From DASYML01 sp036399835 (lineage in GTDB: Bacteria > Acidobacteriota > Blastocatellia > Pyrinomonadales > Pyrinomonadaceae), in assembly GCA_036399835.1 (NCBI GenBank), contig DASWMI010000074.1:1-45099 (forward strand): a stretch of 45,099 nucleotides of DNA, in the 5' to 3' direction. Made by a program: the position numbers and the translations under genes. The notes under the pieces were generated by a model, which searched no databases, was not told the origin of the DNA, and saw nothing but the letters and a program-made list of their open reading frames with translations. Of the stretch, positions 1 to 7,044 are shown in pieces; position 1 is the first letter of the stretch; every line of letters starts with the position of its first letter.

Positions 1-2
1 TG

Positions 3-461
3 ATTATCGCCAACTCACTCTCGTATGGCGCATACATCGCCATCTCCAAAGACATCCTCAAACGTTACGGCGCGCTGACCGTCATCACCTGGATTTTTAT
101 CTTTGGCAGTATAGTTACAGTCCCGGTCGGCGGCCTCGTGCTCTCGAAAACTAATTTGCAGAGCATTGGACCAGGCGTCTGGCTGGCCGTGCTCTATATC
201 ATACTGGTCCCGACCGTCGGCGCGTATTACCTCAACGCCTGGGCGCTGGCCCGCGTCGAGCCGAGCACCGTCGCCGTTTACATCTACCTTCAGCCGCTCA
301 TCTCTTTCCTCATCGCGCCGCTCGTCCTGCATGAAAAGTGGAACTCCCGCACGGGCATCGCCGCCATACTTATTTTCGCCGGAGTCGCCATCGTCATCTG
401 GCGAGGACGCAGCCGCGCCCTTGAGGAAGTCAGCGAACACCCCGAAGCATTGAGCCACTAG
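3..461 (+). CDS. EamA/DMT-superfamily transporter, 3' part
   Basis: The reading frame is open from position 3 and ends at TAG 459-461, so the 5' part lies outside the window. The visible 152 residues contain about four hydrophobic helices. They include the typical EamA second-repeat pattern: a helix ending in YYLNAWALARVEPS, then a helix with QPLISFLIAPLVLHEKW, then a final helix ending in VIWRGR. Members of this family are ten-helix inner-membrane exporters of amino acids or other metabolites; the substrate cannot be told from this fragment. An internal ATG at 138 is not needed because the homologous frame continues upstream. The gene converges on mutS, with a small tandem repeat between the two stop codons. 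Confidence 0.85.
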   Translation: MIANSLSYGAYIAISKDILKRYGALTVITWIFIFGSIVTVPVGGLVLSKTNLQSIGPGVWLAVLYIILVPTVGAYYLNAWALARVEPSTVAVYIYLQPLISFLIAPLVLHEKWNSRTGIAAILIFAGVAIVIWRGRSRALEEVSEHPEALSH

Positions 462-512
462 GAGCAACTGAGAGGAGCAACTTGAAGGAGCAGCTTGAAG
501 GAGCGACTTGTC
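461..512. repeat. Four tandem 13-bp repeats between convergent genes
   Basis: Four imperfect copies lie head to tail: ggagcaactgaga, ggagcaacttgaa, ggagcagcttgaa and ggagcgacttgtc (461-473, 474-486, 487-499, 500-512). They start on the last base of the EamA stop codon and end just before the mutS stop codon, filling the whole spacer. No T-run terminator is seen. The function is unknown. Confidence 0.8.
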
Positions 513-515
513 TTA

Positions 516-3131
516 TTATGCTGTCTTGATGGCTCTGACTTTTTCAGGCTTTTCTGTGTCGGCGAGGCGACGCAGCTCGTAGAGTTTCATGAGGGCTTCG
601 ACGGGAGAGAGCGCGTCGGGGTCTGTGTCGAGCAAGGCTTTGATGATCGCTCCCTGCTGCGTCTGGGATGGATGGTCGAAACGCTCCGGGGTCGGGGTCT
701 CTGTTCTGACGCTGATGTGCTCTTCCTTTGATTCGTACTGGTCCAGCAACTGCTCTGCGCGGCGCACGACAGGGCGAGGCAGCCCCGCCAGCTTCGCGGC
801 GTAAACTCCGTAGCTCTTGAGCGCGCTCCCGGGCGTAATCCTGTAAAGAAAAACCAGCTCGCTTCCCTGCTCTTCAATCTCAACGTGAAGATTCCTGATG
901 CGTGGCAAGAGGTCTGCGAGCGCGGTCAGCTCGTGATAGTGCGTCGCAAAGAGCGTCTTGGAGCGAATCTGCGGGTGATTGTGTATGTATTCGAGGACGG
1001 CGCGGGCCACCGCGAGGCCGTCGTAAGTCGAAGTTCCGCGTCCCAGCTCGTCAAGCAGAATCAGCGAGCGAGGGGTCGCATGATGGAGTATCTGCGCGGT
1101 CTCGACCATCTCCGTCATAAAGGTTGATTCGCCGCTGCCGAGCCTGTCGTAGAGACCTATACGCGTGAAGATGCGGTCGCAGAGGCCGATGGCAGCCTCT
1201 CTGGCCGGGACGAAAGAGCCTGCCTGTGCCATCAGGACGATGAGGGCCGCCTGTCGCAGGTAAGTTGATTTGCCGGACATATTTGGTCCGGTAATCAAGG
1301 CTATCTGCGCCGCGCCCTCTCCAAGCTCCAGATCGTTGGCGACAAAACTTCCATCCTCAATCACTCTTTCCAGCACGGGATGGCGGCCATCTTTAATGTC
1401 GAGCAGCGGAGCATCGCCAATGACGGGGCGGACATAATCAAAAAGGTCCGCCGTCTCAGCGAAGGAAGCGATTGAATCCAGGTAGGCGGTGGTCGCGGCG
1501 GCGTTGAGAATCTCTTCGCGGCTGCGGCTAATCTCGCCGCAGATGTGGCGAAAGAGACCGGCTTCCAATTCCTGTATGCGCTCCTGCGCATTCATCACGA
1601 GCGATTCGTGCTCTTTTAATTCGAGCGTGATAAAGCGCTCGGAGGTGGTCAGCGTCTGTTTGCGTGAATAGTCCGAGGGAATGAGGTGCAGGTTCGGGCG
1701 CGTGACTTCTATAAAATAACCGAAGACCTTGTTAAAGCCGACGCGCAGGCTCTTGATGCCTGTGCGCGCACGCTCGCGCTGCTCCATCTCCGCCAGGTAA
1801 GTCTTACCGTCGCGCAGCAGGGCGCGAAGCTGGTCCAGTTCCTCAGAAAATCCTTGCCGAATCACGCCCGCGGTCTCGCTCGCACGCGAGGGCAGCTCGT
1901 CCGAGATAGCCTTGCGAATCAGCGCTGCGGCAGGCTCGCAAAGCGGGAGCGTGGCGAGGAGCGGGCCGAAGCGTTTTGAGTCCCTTTGCAGGACGGCGCG
2001 CACGCGCGGAAGCATTTCCAGGCTCTGGCCCAGCGCGAGCAGCTCCTGCGCCGAAGCGACGCTGGCGCGCACGCGCGCAGAGAGGCGTTCAAGGTCGTGC
2101 ATTGATTCGAGCGCGGCGAAAAATTCTGCGCGCGCTTTCTTCTGGGCATGAAACCAGGCGACGTACTCCTGCCTGCGCATAATCTCGGCAGGGTCCAACA
2201 AAGGCTGCCTCAGCCAACGCCGCAGGAGGCGGCCTCCCATCGCCGTGCGCGTCCGGTCCAGTATGGCAAAGAGCGAGGGCACGCCCGAAGAGTTTTCAAA
2301 GATTTCCAGGCTGCGCACGGTCTGCGCGTCGAGCGTCATAAAGTTTTCCGTATGATAGCTCGTCAGGCGCGTCAGTTGGCTTGCGGCGTTAATCTGCGTA
2401 TCGCGCAGATAGGCTATGAGCGCACCGGCGGCTGAGGCGGCGAGCGGCCAGCGAGAGAGGCCAAAGGGAGTCAGGCTGCGCGCGCCAAAGTGGTCCAGCA
2501 GAGCTTTGCGAGCCTGCGCTGGCTCAAACAGAGTTTCATCCAGACGCGTGATAAAACCAGGCAGGGCGTCGCTGTCGGATTCTGGACTATTCTTTGGCAG
2601 GAGAAGCTCAGAAGGGGCTATCCGTTGCAGCTCGGGCATGGCTGCCGGAGCGTCCAGCTCTGTCGCCGCGAAATCCCCCGTCGTGACATCCGCATAAGCG
2701 ATGCCGACGCGCTTCCCGTCCGTCAGATATGCCGCGATGTAGTTGTTCGTCTTGCTCTGGAGCAGTCCCGGCTCAAAGACCGTGCCGGGCGTGACGACGC
2801 GCACCACGTCGCGCTCGATGAGGTTGCCGCCCGCCTCGCCTTTGACCGGAGCGGGCGTCAGTTGCTCGCAGATGGCGACGCGATGGCCGCGCCCTATGAG
2901 CGTGGCTAGGTGGCGTTCGAGGCTGTGATGAGGAACTCCGGCGAGCGGCACGCGGACGTTCTTGCCCATTGGCTTGGAGGTCAGCACGATGTCCAGCTCT
3001 CTCGCCAGCAGACGCGCGTCGTCATCGAAGGCTTCGTAAAAATCGCCTATGCGGAAGAGTAGAAGAGCGTCCGTGTAGCGCCGCTTGATGTCCAGGTATT
3101 GTTTGCGCAGTGGCGTTGAGTTGGCCGTCAT
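516..3131 (-). CDS. mutS: DNA mismatch repair ATPase MutS
   Basis: MutS binds mispaired or looped DNA and recruits MutL. The 871 aa length is normal. The N-terminal mismatch-reading motif is present near residue 33 (GDFYEAF, with the Phe-x-Glu pair). The C-terminal ABC ATPase has GPNMSGKST near residues 615-623, the STFMTEM segment, the Walker B region LILLDELGRGTSTYDG and the ATHYHEL switch. The ATG at 3131 shares its A with the TGA stop of the upstream gene (TGATG overlap), which supports it as the start; a GTG one codon earlier is possible. The overlap implies translational coupling to the nuclease-like gene. Assignment is secure. Confidence 0.97.
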   Translation of the reverse strand: MTANSTPLRKQYLDIKRRYTDALLLFRIGDFYEAFDDDARLLARELDIVLTSKPMGKNVRVPLAGVPHHSLERHLATLIGRGHRVAICEQLTPAPVKGEAGGNLIERDVVRVVTPGTVFEPGLLQSKTNNYIAAYLTDGKRVGIAYADVTTGDFAATELDAPAAMPELQRIAPSELLLPKNSPESDSDALPGFITRLDETLFEPAQARKALLDHFGARSLTPFGLSRWPLAASAAGALIAYLRDTQINAASQLTRLTSYHTENFMTLDAQTVRSLEIFENSSGVPSLFAILDRTRTAMGGRLLRRWLRQPLLDPAEIMRRQEYVAWFHAQKKARAEFFAALESMHDLERLSARVRASVASAQELLALGQSLEMLPRVRAVLQRDSKRFGPLLATLPLCEPAAALIRKAISDELPSRASETAGVIRQGFSEELDQLRALLRDGKTYLAEMEQRERARTGIKSLRVGFNKVFGYFIEVTRPNLHLIPSDYSRKQTLTTSERFITLELKEHESLVMNAQERIQELEAGLFRHICGEISRSREEILNAAATTAYLDSIASFAETADLFDYVRPVIGDAPLLDIKDGRHPVLERVIEDGSFVANDLELGEGAAQIALITGPNMSGKSTYLRQAALIVLMAQAGSFVPAREAAIGLCDRIFTRIGLYDRLGSGESTFMTEMVETAQILHHATPRSLILLDELGRGTSTYDGLAVARAVLEYIHNHPQIRSKTLFATHYHELTALADLLPRIRNLHVEIEEQGSELVFLYRITPGSALKSYGVYAAKLAGLPRPVVRRAEQLLDQYESKEEHISVRTETPTPERFDHPSQTQQGAIIKALLDTDPDALSPVEALMKLYELRRLADTEKPEKVRAIKTA

Positions 3132-3862
3132 CACTCGAAGATTTCCGCGAGCAGTTCTTCGACCGAGCTGAGGGCACGGTGAAGTCTCAATAGTTGCTCA
3201 AAGCTCATGATCGCCGTCACGCGACCGATTTCATGAAAAGCTCCTGTGCGCTCGGCGCTCATTGATTTCTGCGCGCGCAACGTGTCGCGCTCTGAAGCGA
3301 TGATGAGGAAAGGTTTTGAGCGCTGGGCTTCGTAAGCTCGCTTCAACTTGGCGAGCGCAGCATCAATATTGCCCTTGTGCTGGACCTCAAAGACATGGCT
3401 TAGCCTGGGGCTTTCACGGCTCTTGCGCCAGACCACGTCGTAATACTCAAACTCGCTCTGCGCGTGATAGCCGAGCACACGCCCGATGTCCAGGAGCATC
3501 TGCTGGACATCACCGTGAGTCAGACCTTCGGGCCGCGTCTCTGCTTCGGATGATGCCGCCTCTATCAGCGAGAAATGCGTCTCCTCTGCGACGGCGCGCT
3601 TGCGTCCGGCGGCTGTAATGGACCAGTGGCCTCTGCGACGCTCAATCTCTTTTTTGTCCGAGAGCGCGCGACCGGCGCGCTGCACGAGCCTGCGCCACTG
3701 TGAGGGATACCCGTTGGTCGATTCGCCTCTTTCCTTTTCTTCCAACTGCGGAAAATATCCGGCCAGGCGCGCGTAGAGAAAGCGCACATCTTCGACGCCG
3801 CCCGTGGCTATCAACTCTTGCAGAATCGGCAGCTCAATCCGCGCGATGCCCGGATACGCCAT
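3131..3862 (-). CDS. Mrr-N-like winged helix / PD-(D/E)xK nuclease-like protein coupled to mutS
   Basis: A 243 aa protein. Residues about 1-100 resemble an Mrr_N winged-helix DNA-binding domain, ending in the wing-like stretch GHWSITAAGRKRA. Residues about 125-230 look like a restriction-endonuclease fold: YYDVVW, then after a loop HVFEVQHKGN, then an alternating strand/helix region with KPFLIIAS. The Asp and the E-x-Q pair would be the metal site; E-x-Q in place of E-x-K is known in BglII-type enzymes. The stop codon overlaps the mutS start, so the two are very likely co-translated. A repair or restriction role is inferred from that linkage. I do not recognise a named family for the whole protein, and the nuclease call is tentative. 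Confidence 0.6.
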   Translation of the reverse strand: MAYPGIARIELPILQELIATGGVEDVRFLYARLAGYFPQLEEKERGESTNGYPSQWRRLVQRAGRALSDKKEIERRRGHWSITAAGRKRAVAEETHFSLIEAASSEAETRPEGLTHGDVQQMLLDIGRVLGYHAQSEFEYYDVVWRKSRESPRLSHVFEVQHKGNIDAALAKLKRAYEAQRSKPFLIIASERDTLRAQKSMSAERTGAFHEIGRVTAIMSFEQLLRLHRALSSVEELLAEIFE

Positions 3863-3993
3863 CGCCCAAAAACAACCTTCTCACACTGGATTTCGGCAGA
3901 CAGAGGCGCAAGAAAAATGGACCACCTCCGGCGATAAACTTACAGGAGAAATGTTGTTGTCTGCAAGCTGGAAAAGCCGTGAAAGGAAACCCA

Positions 3994-4066
3994 TAAAGCT
4001 TAAATCGCCAACGCGTGAAGAGAGAAAAGCAGTTCTTCTATTCACGCGTTGGCGATTTAAGCTTTA
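3994..4066. repeat. Long perfect inverted repeat downstream of ftsH
   Basis: Two 26-bp arms (3994-4019 and 4041-4066) are exact reverse complements. Each contains the core aaatcgccaacgcgtgaa or its complement, around a 21-nt loop that can itself pair partly. The element begins 14 nt past the ftsH stop codon. No T-run follows in the ftsH direction, so it is not a classical Rho-independent terminator, though an RNA hairpin this strong would affect termination or mRNA stability. The core word AAATCGCCAA recurs in the hairpin element at 20838-20960. Confidence 0.9.
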
Positions 4067-4079
4067 GGCTTGGCGAGTT

Positions 4080-5894
4080 TTATGCTGCCTGAGCCGAGCT
4101 TTCAAGATTAAAGCAGGCGTGTATCTCTTCCGCTTCGAGCGTGTCGCGCTCCATCAATCCGGCGACCAGCAACGCAATCGAATCGCGCCCGGCATCCACT
4201 ACGTCGCAGGCACGCATCATCTGCTCTTTGATAATCTCGCCCGTGGCATGCTCTATACGGTCCAGCAGAGCCTGGCTATGAGGGTCTTCAGGTTTGCCCA
4301 GGTGAATTGGTCCAAGCGGACTCATGCCGAATTCCGTGACCATCTTGCGCGCAATCTCGACAGCGCGCTCGATGTCATTAGACGCCCCGGCGGTCATCGT
4401 CTCAAGCAGCACCTGTTCGGCGGCGCGTCCGCCCAGGAGCATGGCAATCTGGTCTTCAAGATACTCTCGCTTCTTCATCAGGCGGTCGCGCTCCGGCAGA
4501 GACTGCGTGACGCCGAGCGCACGCCCGCGCGGGAGGATGGAGACCTTGTGAATCGGGTCGCCGTTCTTGACGGCGAGGCCGACAGCGACGTGGCCCGCTT
4601 CATGGACGGCTGTCGCATAACGCTCTTCCTCGTCCATCATAAAGCCGTGACGCTCGACGCCCATTAGAATCTTATCGCGCGCATACTCGACGTGCTTGCG
4701 GGCAATCGCCGCAGACCCATCGCGTGTCGCAGCGATGGCCGCCTCGTTGAGCAGGTTGGCGAGATCAGCGCCGGAGAAGCCAGGCGTCCCGCGTGCTATC
4801 CATTGCAGGTCCAGCCCGTCTTCGAGTTTTAGCCCGCGCGAGTGGACTTTGAGAATCTCTTCGCGGCCACGGGCATCCGCATAGTTGACGACAATCTCGC
4901 GGTCAAAACGTCCGGGACGCGTGAGCGCAGTGTCGAGTATATCGGGGCGATTCGTGGAGGAGATAACGACGACGCCGGAAACCTGCTCGAAGCCGTCCAT
5001 CTCTACGAGCAGTTGGTTGAGCGTCTGGTCCTGGTCTGCGGAAGCCGAGTCGTTACTGCGGCCACGCTGGCGGCCCAGCGCATCAATCTCATCAATAAAG
5101 ACGACGCAGGGCGCAAGCTTGCGAGCCTCTGCAAAGAGCCTCCGGACGCGTGCCGCTCCGAGACCTGCAAATTTTTCCTGAAAGCTAGAGCCTGAGACAG
5201 AGAGGAAAGGCACACCCGCTTCATTGGCCGCGGCGCGTGCGAGCAGGGTTTTGCCAGTGCCCGGAGGACCCGAAAGCAGTATGCCGCGCGGAGCACGCCC
5301 GCCGAGCCGTCCGAATTTATCAGGGTTGCGCAAAAACTCAATCGTCTCGGCCAGCTCTTCCTTGGCTTCGTCCACGCCAGCCACATCGTTGAAATCGACT
5401 GTCTGCTTGCCCTGTGCGTCGTTCAGGTTAAAGTTCCCCCCGCGTCCGCTCATGCTGGCATAGAGACGCCAGCCGATAAAGGCGAAGGCTGCGAGGGTCA
5501 GGATTGGCAGTAGCCAGTTGAGCGCAGTGTACCAGCCGCTCGGCTGTAGAGAGCGAAACTCTACGGGAACGTTGCCCTTGGTAAAGAGCGCGACAATCTC
5601 CTGCTGCGCGGCCTCGTTGGTCACGATGGCCTGCGAGATTGAGCCATCGCGCGCCGTCACAGTCAGCAGCTCGCCTTCGACGTTGAGCGAAGACGCTGTG
5701 GCGCTCTCGCTCAGCGTGCGTAGCTGCGTGTAGTTAATCTTCTGTATGACGGGCTGGCGGCTGCCTTGAAAGATGAGAATGCTTGCCAGGAGCAGCAACA
5801 GGAAAAGACTGACACAAAGGGCCAGGCTGACGCGTTGGGAACGGGGGATTAAACGGGGTAAAGGGGACGGCATGTCATTCTCCTGCGCGCTCAC
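4080..5894 (-). CDS. ftsH: ATP-dependent zinc metalloprotease FtsH
   Basis: A 604 aa membrane AAA+ protease that degrades membrane and regulatory proteins. Visible features are a TM helix near 22-43, a periplasmic domain, a second TM helix near 124-144, Walker A GPPGTGKT (209-216), Walker B VVFIDEIDALG (about 265-273), the SRH region with RPGRFDRE (326-333) and the zinc site HEAGH (431-435). The pore segment reads KFAGLGAARV instead of the usual MFVGVGASRV, keeping the Phe and the Gly. A second start seven codons in (ATG at 5873) is possible. The gene stands alone, with a strong hairpin after its stop. It is somewhat divergent and may be one of several FtsH paralogues. Confidence 0.95.
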   Translation of the reverse strand: MSAQENDMPSPLPRLIPRSQRVSLALCVSLFLLLLLASILIFQGSRQPVIQKINYTQLRTLSESATASSLNVEGELLTVTARDGSISQAIVTNEAAQQEIVALFTKGNVPVEFRSLQPSGWYTALNWLLPILTLAAFAFIGWRLYASMSGRGGNFNLNDAQGKQTVDFNDVAGVDEAKEELAETIEFLRNPDKFGRLGGRAPRGILLSGPPGTGKTLLARAAANEAGVPFLSVSGSSFQEKFAGLGAARVRRLFAEARKLAPCVVFIDEIDALGRQRGRSNDSASADQDQTLNQLLVEMDGFEQVSGVVVISSTNRPDILDTALTRPGRFDREIVVNYADARGREEILKVHSRGLKLEDGLDLQWIARGTPGFSGADLANLLNEAAIAATRDGSAAIARKHVEYARDKILMGVERHGFMMDEEERYATAVHEAGHVAVGLAVKNGDPIHKVSILPRGRALGVTQSLPERDRLMKKREYLEDQIAMLLGGRAAEQVLLETMTAGASNDIERAVEIARKMVTEFGMSPLGPIHLGKPEDPHSQALLDRIEHATGEIIKEQMMRACDVVDAGRDSIALLVAGLMERDTLEAEEIHACFNLESSAQAA

Positions 5895-6502
5895 AGGCTC
5901 TGAAGGGGATGAGCCTGAAGCGTTGACGAAAACCGAAGGACGCTCAAATTGTTCTTGTAAGTTAAAGCGCTAGAACTATCAGAGGAGGACTCGCACGCGA
6001 GCATCGCCTAAAGAGAAGCGTTCATGAAGCGCCTGTCGACCGCGACGGCCCAAACCGCACGGCGTAAATTCACTTTAGCAGCCTTGCACAAATGAAGTCC
6101 AGCAAAACTATTAATTTCTTGAGCAAAAAGATTACGCTCTAAGCTTTCTTCGGTCTCCGCTCAAGTTCCAGCACCAGACTGCTTTCGGATGAAAGCTGGC
6201 AACGGGCGGTTGCCGAATTTCCCGCTCAATTTCTTGAGTTTTTTTCGCCTGCCCTAAATCGGAACAGGCCGGAGCATTGTTCGCGGGCCTGACTGCTAAA
6301 TTTCAGTACGAAATTACGCTGACGAAAGCCGCCAGGGCCACCCCTTAAGCCAGCTAAGTAGTTAAATAGTTGGGCTTATCCTTGAAAAGCTTGAGCGCAG
6401 GGCCTACTGGCACGGTCGTTGCTCAACTAACTGGCAGGCAAGTTCAACAACTCTGAATTCGATAGCTTTGATGAGGCTCAGGAAAAAAGGAGAAGGCTGA
6501 TT
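5895..6502. other. 608-bp stretch without a recognisable protein gene
   Basis: This stretch lies between the ftsH start (minus) and the first mini-protein (plus), so it should carry both promoters, but I see no convincing -35/-10 pair. It holds a small hairpin at 6198-6214 (ggcaac/gttgcc) and a terminator-like hairpin with seven Ts at 6225-6245. The word aatttcttgag occurs twice (near 6112 and 6229). It is less GC-rich than the neighbouring genes. Confidence 0.6.
6225..6245 (+). terminator. Possible orphan Rho-independent terminator
   Basis: The stem ctcaa/ttgag with loop tttc (6225-6238) is followed directly by seven Ts (6239-6245), reading on the plus strand. The stem is short (5 bp). No plus-strand protein gene lies upstream, so it could end an unannotated small RNA starting somewhere in 5900-6200, or it could be chance. 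Confidence 0.35.
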
Positions 6503-6649
6503 ATGTTGTGGACAATTCTGGTAGTGCTTCTAATCTTGTGGGCGCTTGGCGCTTTCGCTTTTCATGCTGGCGGTTTGATACACCTGCTGCTGGTCGTCGC
6601 GCTGGTGGTGCTGGTGATCAACCTTTTGACCGGACGCCGGACTGTTTAA
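6503..6649 (+). CDS. lmo0937/DUF5670-type membrane mini-protein, copy 1
   Basis: A 48 aa protein beginning MLWTILVVLLILW and ending VLVINLLTGRRTV. It is almost entirely two hydrophobic segments separated by HAGGLIH. The sequence style matches the lmo0937 (DUF5670) family of small membrane proteins, whose function is unknown. The ATG at 6503 is preceded by AGGAGAAGG. A near-copy follows at 6780. The match in length, composition and both ends to that copy shows that this short frame is a real gene. Confidence 0.85.
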   Translation: MLWTILVVLLILWALGAFAFHAGGLIHLLLVVALVVLVINLLTGRRTV

Positions 6650-6779
6650 GCTCGGCAGCCGCGAGATAAACAAAAGGAGGCCACAGAATAGCCTTTAGCA
6701 ACATCAAGCTAATCGCTCTGTTGGCCCTCTAGGACCAAAGTCGGTCTTCAAGAGCAAGCAAAGGAGGGACAGCTAAGAT

Positions 6780-6923
6780 ATGTTGTGGACGATTCTGGTG
6801 GTGCTCCTGATCTTGTGGTTGGTCGGCGCCATTGCTAACGTAGGACCATTAATTCACTTGCTACTGGTCGTCGCACTCGTCGTGCTGGTGATCAATCTCT
6901 TGAGCGGACGCCGGACAGTCTAA
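6780..6923 (+). CDS. lmo0937/DUF5670-type membrane mini-protein, copy 2
   Basis: A 47 aa protein starting MLWTILVVLLILWLVG and ending VLVINLLSGRRTV, a tandem paralogue of the gene at 6503. The two differ mainly in the middle loop (NVGPLIH here versus HAGGLIH there), so this looks like a duplication kept under selection. A strong ribosome site AAGGAGGG lies upstream of the ATG. A Rho-independent terminator follows 40 nt after the stop, so both copies probably form one short transcript. Function unknown; family members are small membrane proteins. Confidence 0.85.
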   Translation: MLWTILVVLLILWLVGAIANVGPLIHLLLVVALVVLVINLLSGRRTV

Positions 6924-6962
6924 ACGGCGCTCGATAGCTTCGGCACAAAACAAATTTCTTCG

Positions 6963-6999
6963 GGGGACGCAGGCTTACTGCGTTCCCTTCTCTTTTTTT
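6963..6999 (+). terminator. Rho-independent terminator after the mini-protein pair
   Basis: The stem gggacgcag / ctgcgttcc (one G-T wobble) around a short gcttac-like loop is followed by ttctcttttttt. It ends the plus-strand transcript carrying the two mini-proteins. Confidence 0.75.
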
Positions 7000-7044
7000 A
7001 TGGACCAGTAGAGATACCCCAACCCAACTAGATTCAGCAATAGC

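Noticed and set aside
3994..4066. Classical Rho-independent terminator for ftsH
   Set aside because: The arms are far longer than usual and no T-run follows on the minus strand, so it is listed as a repeat instead.
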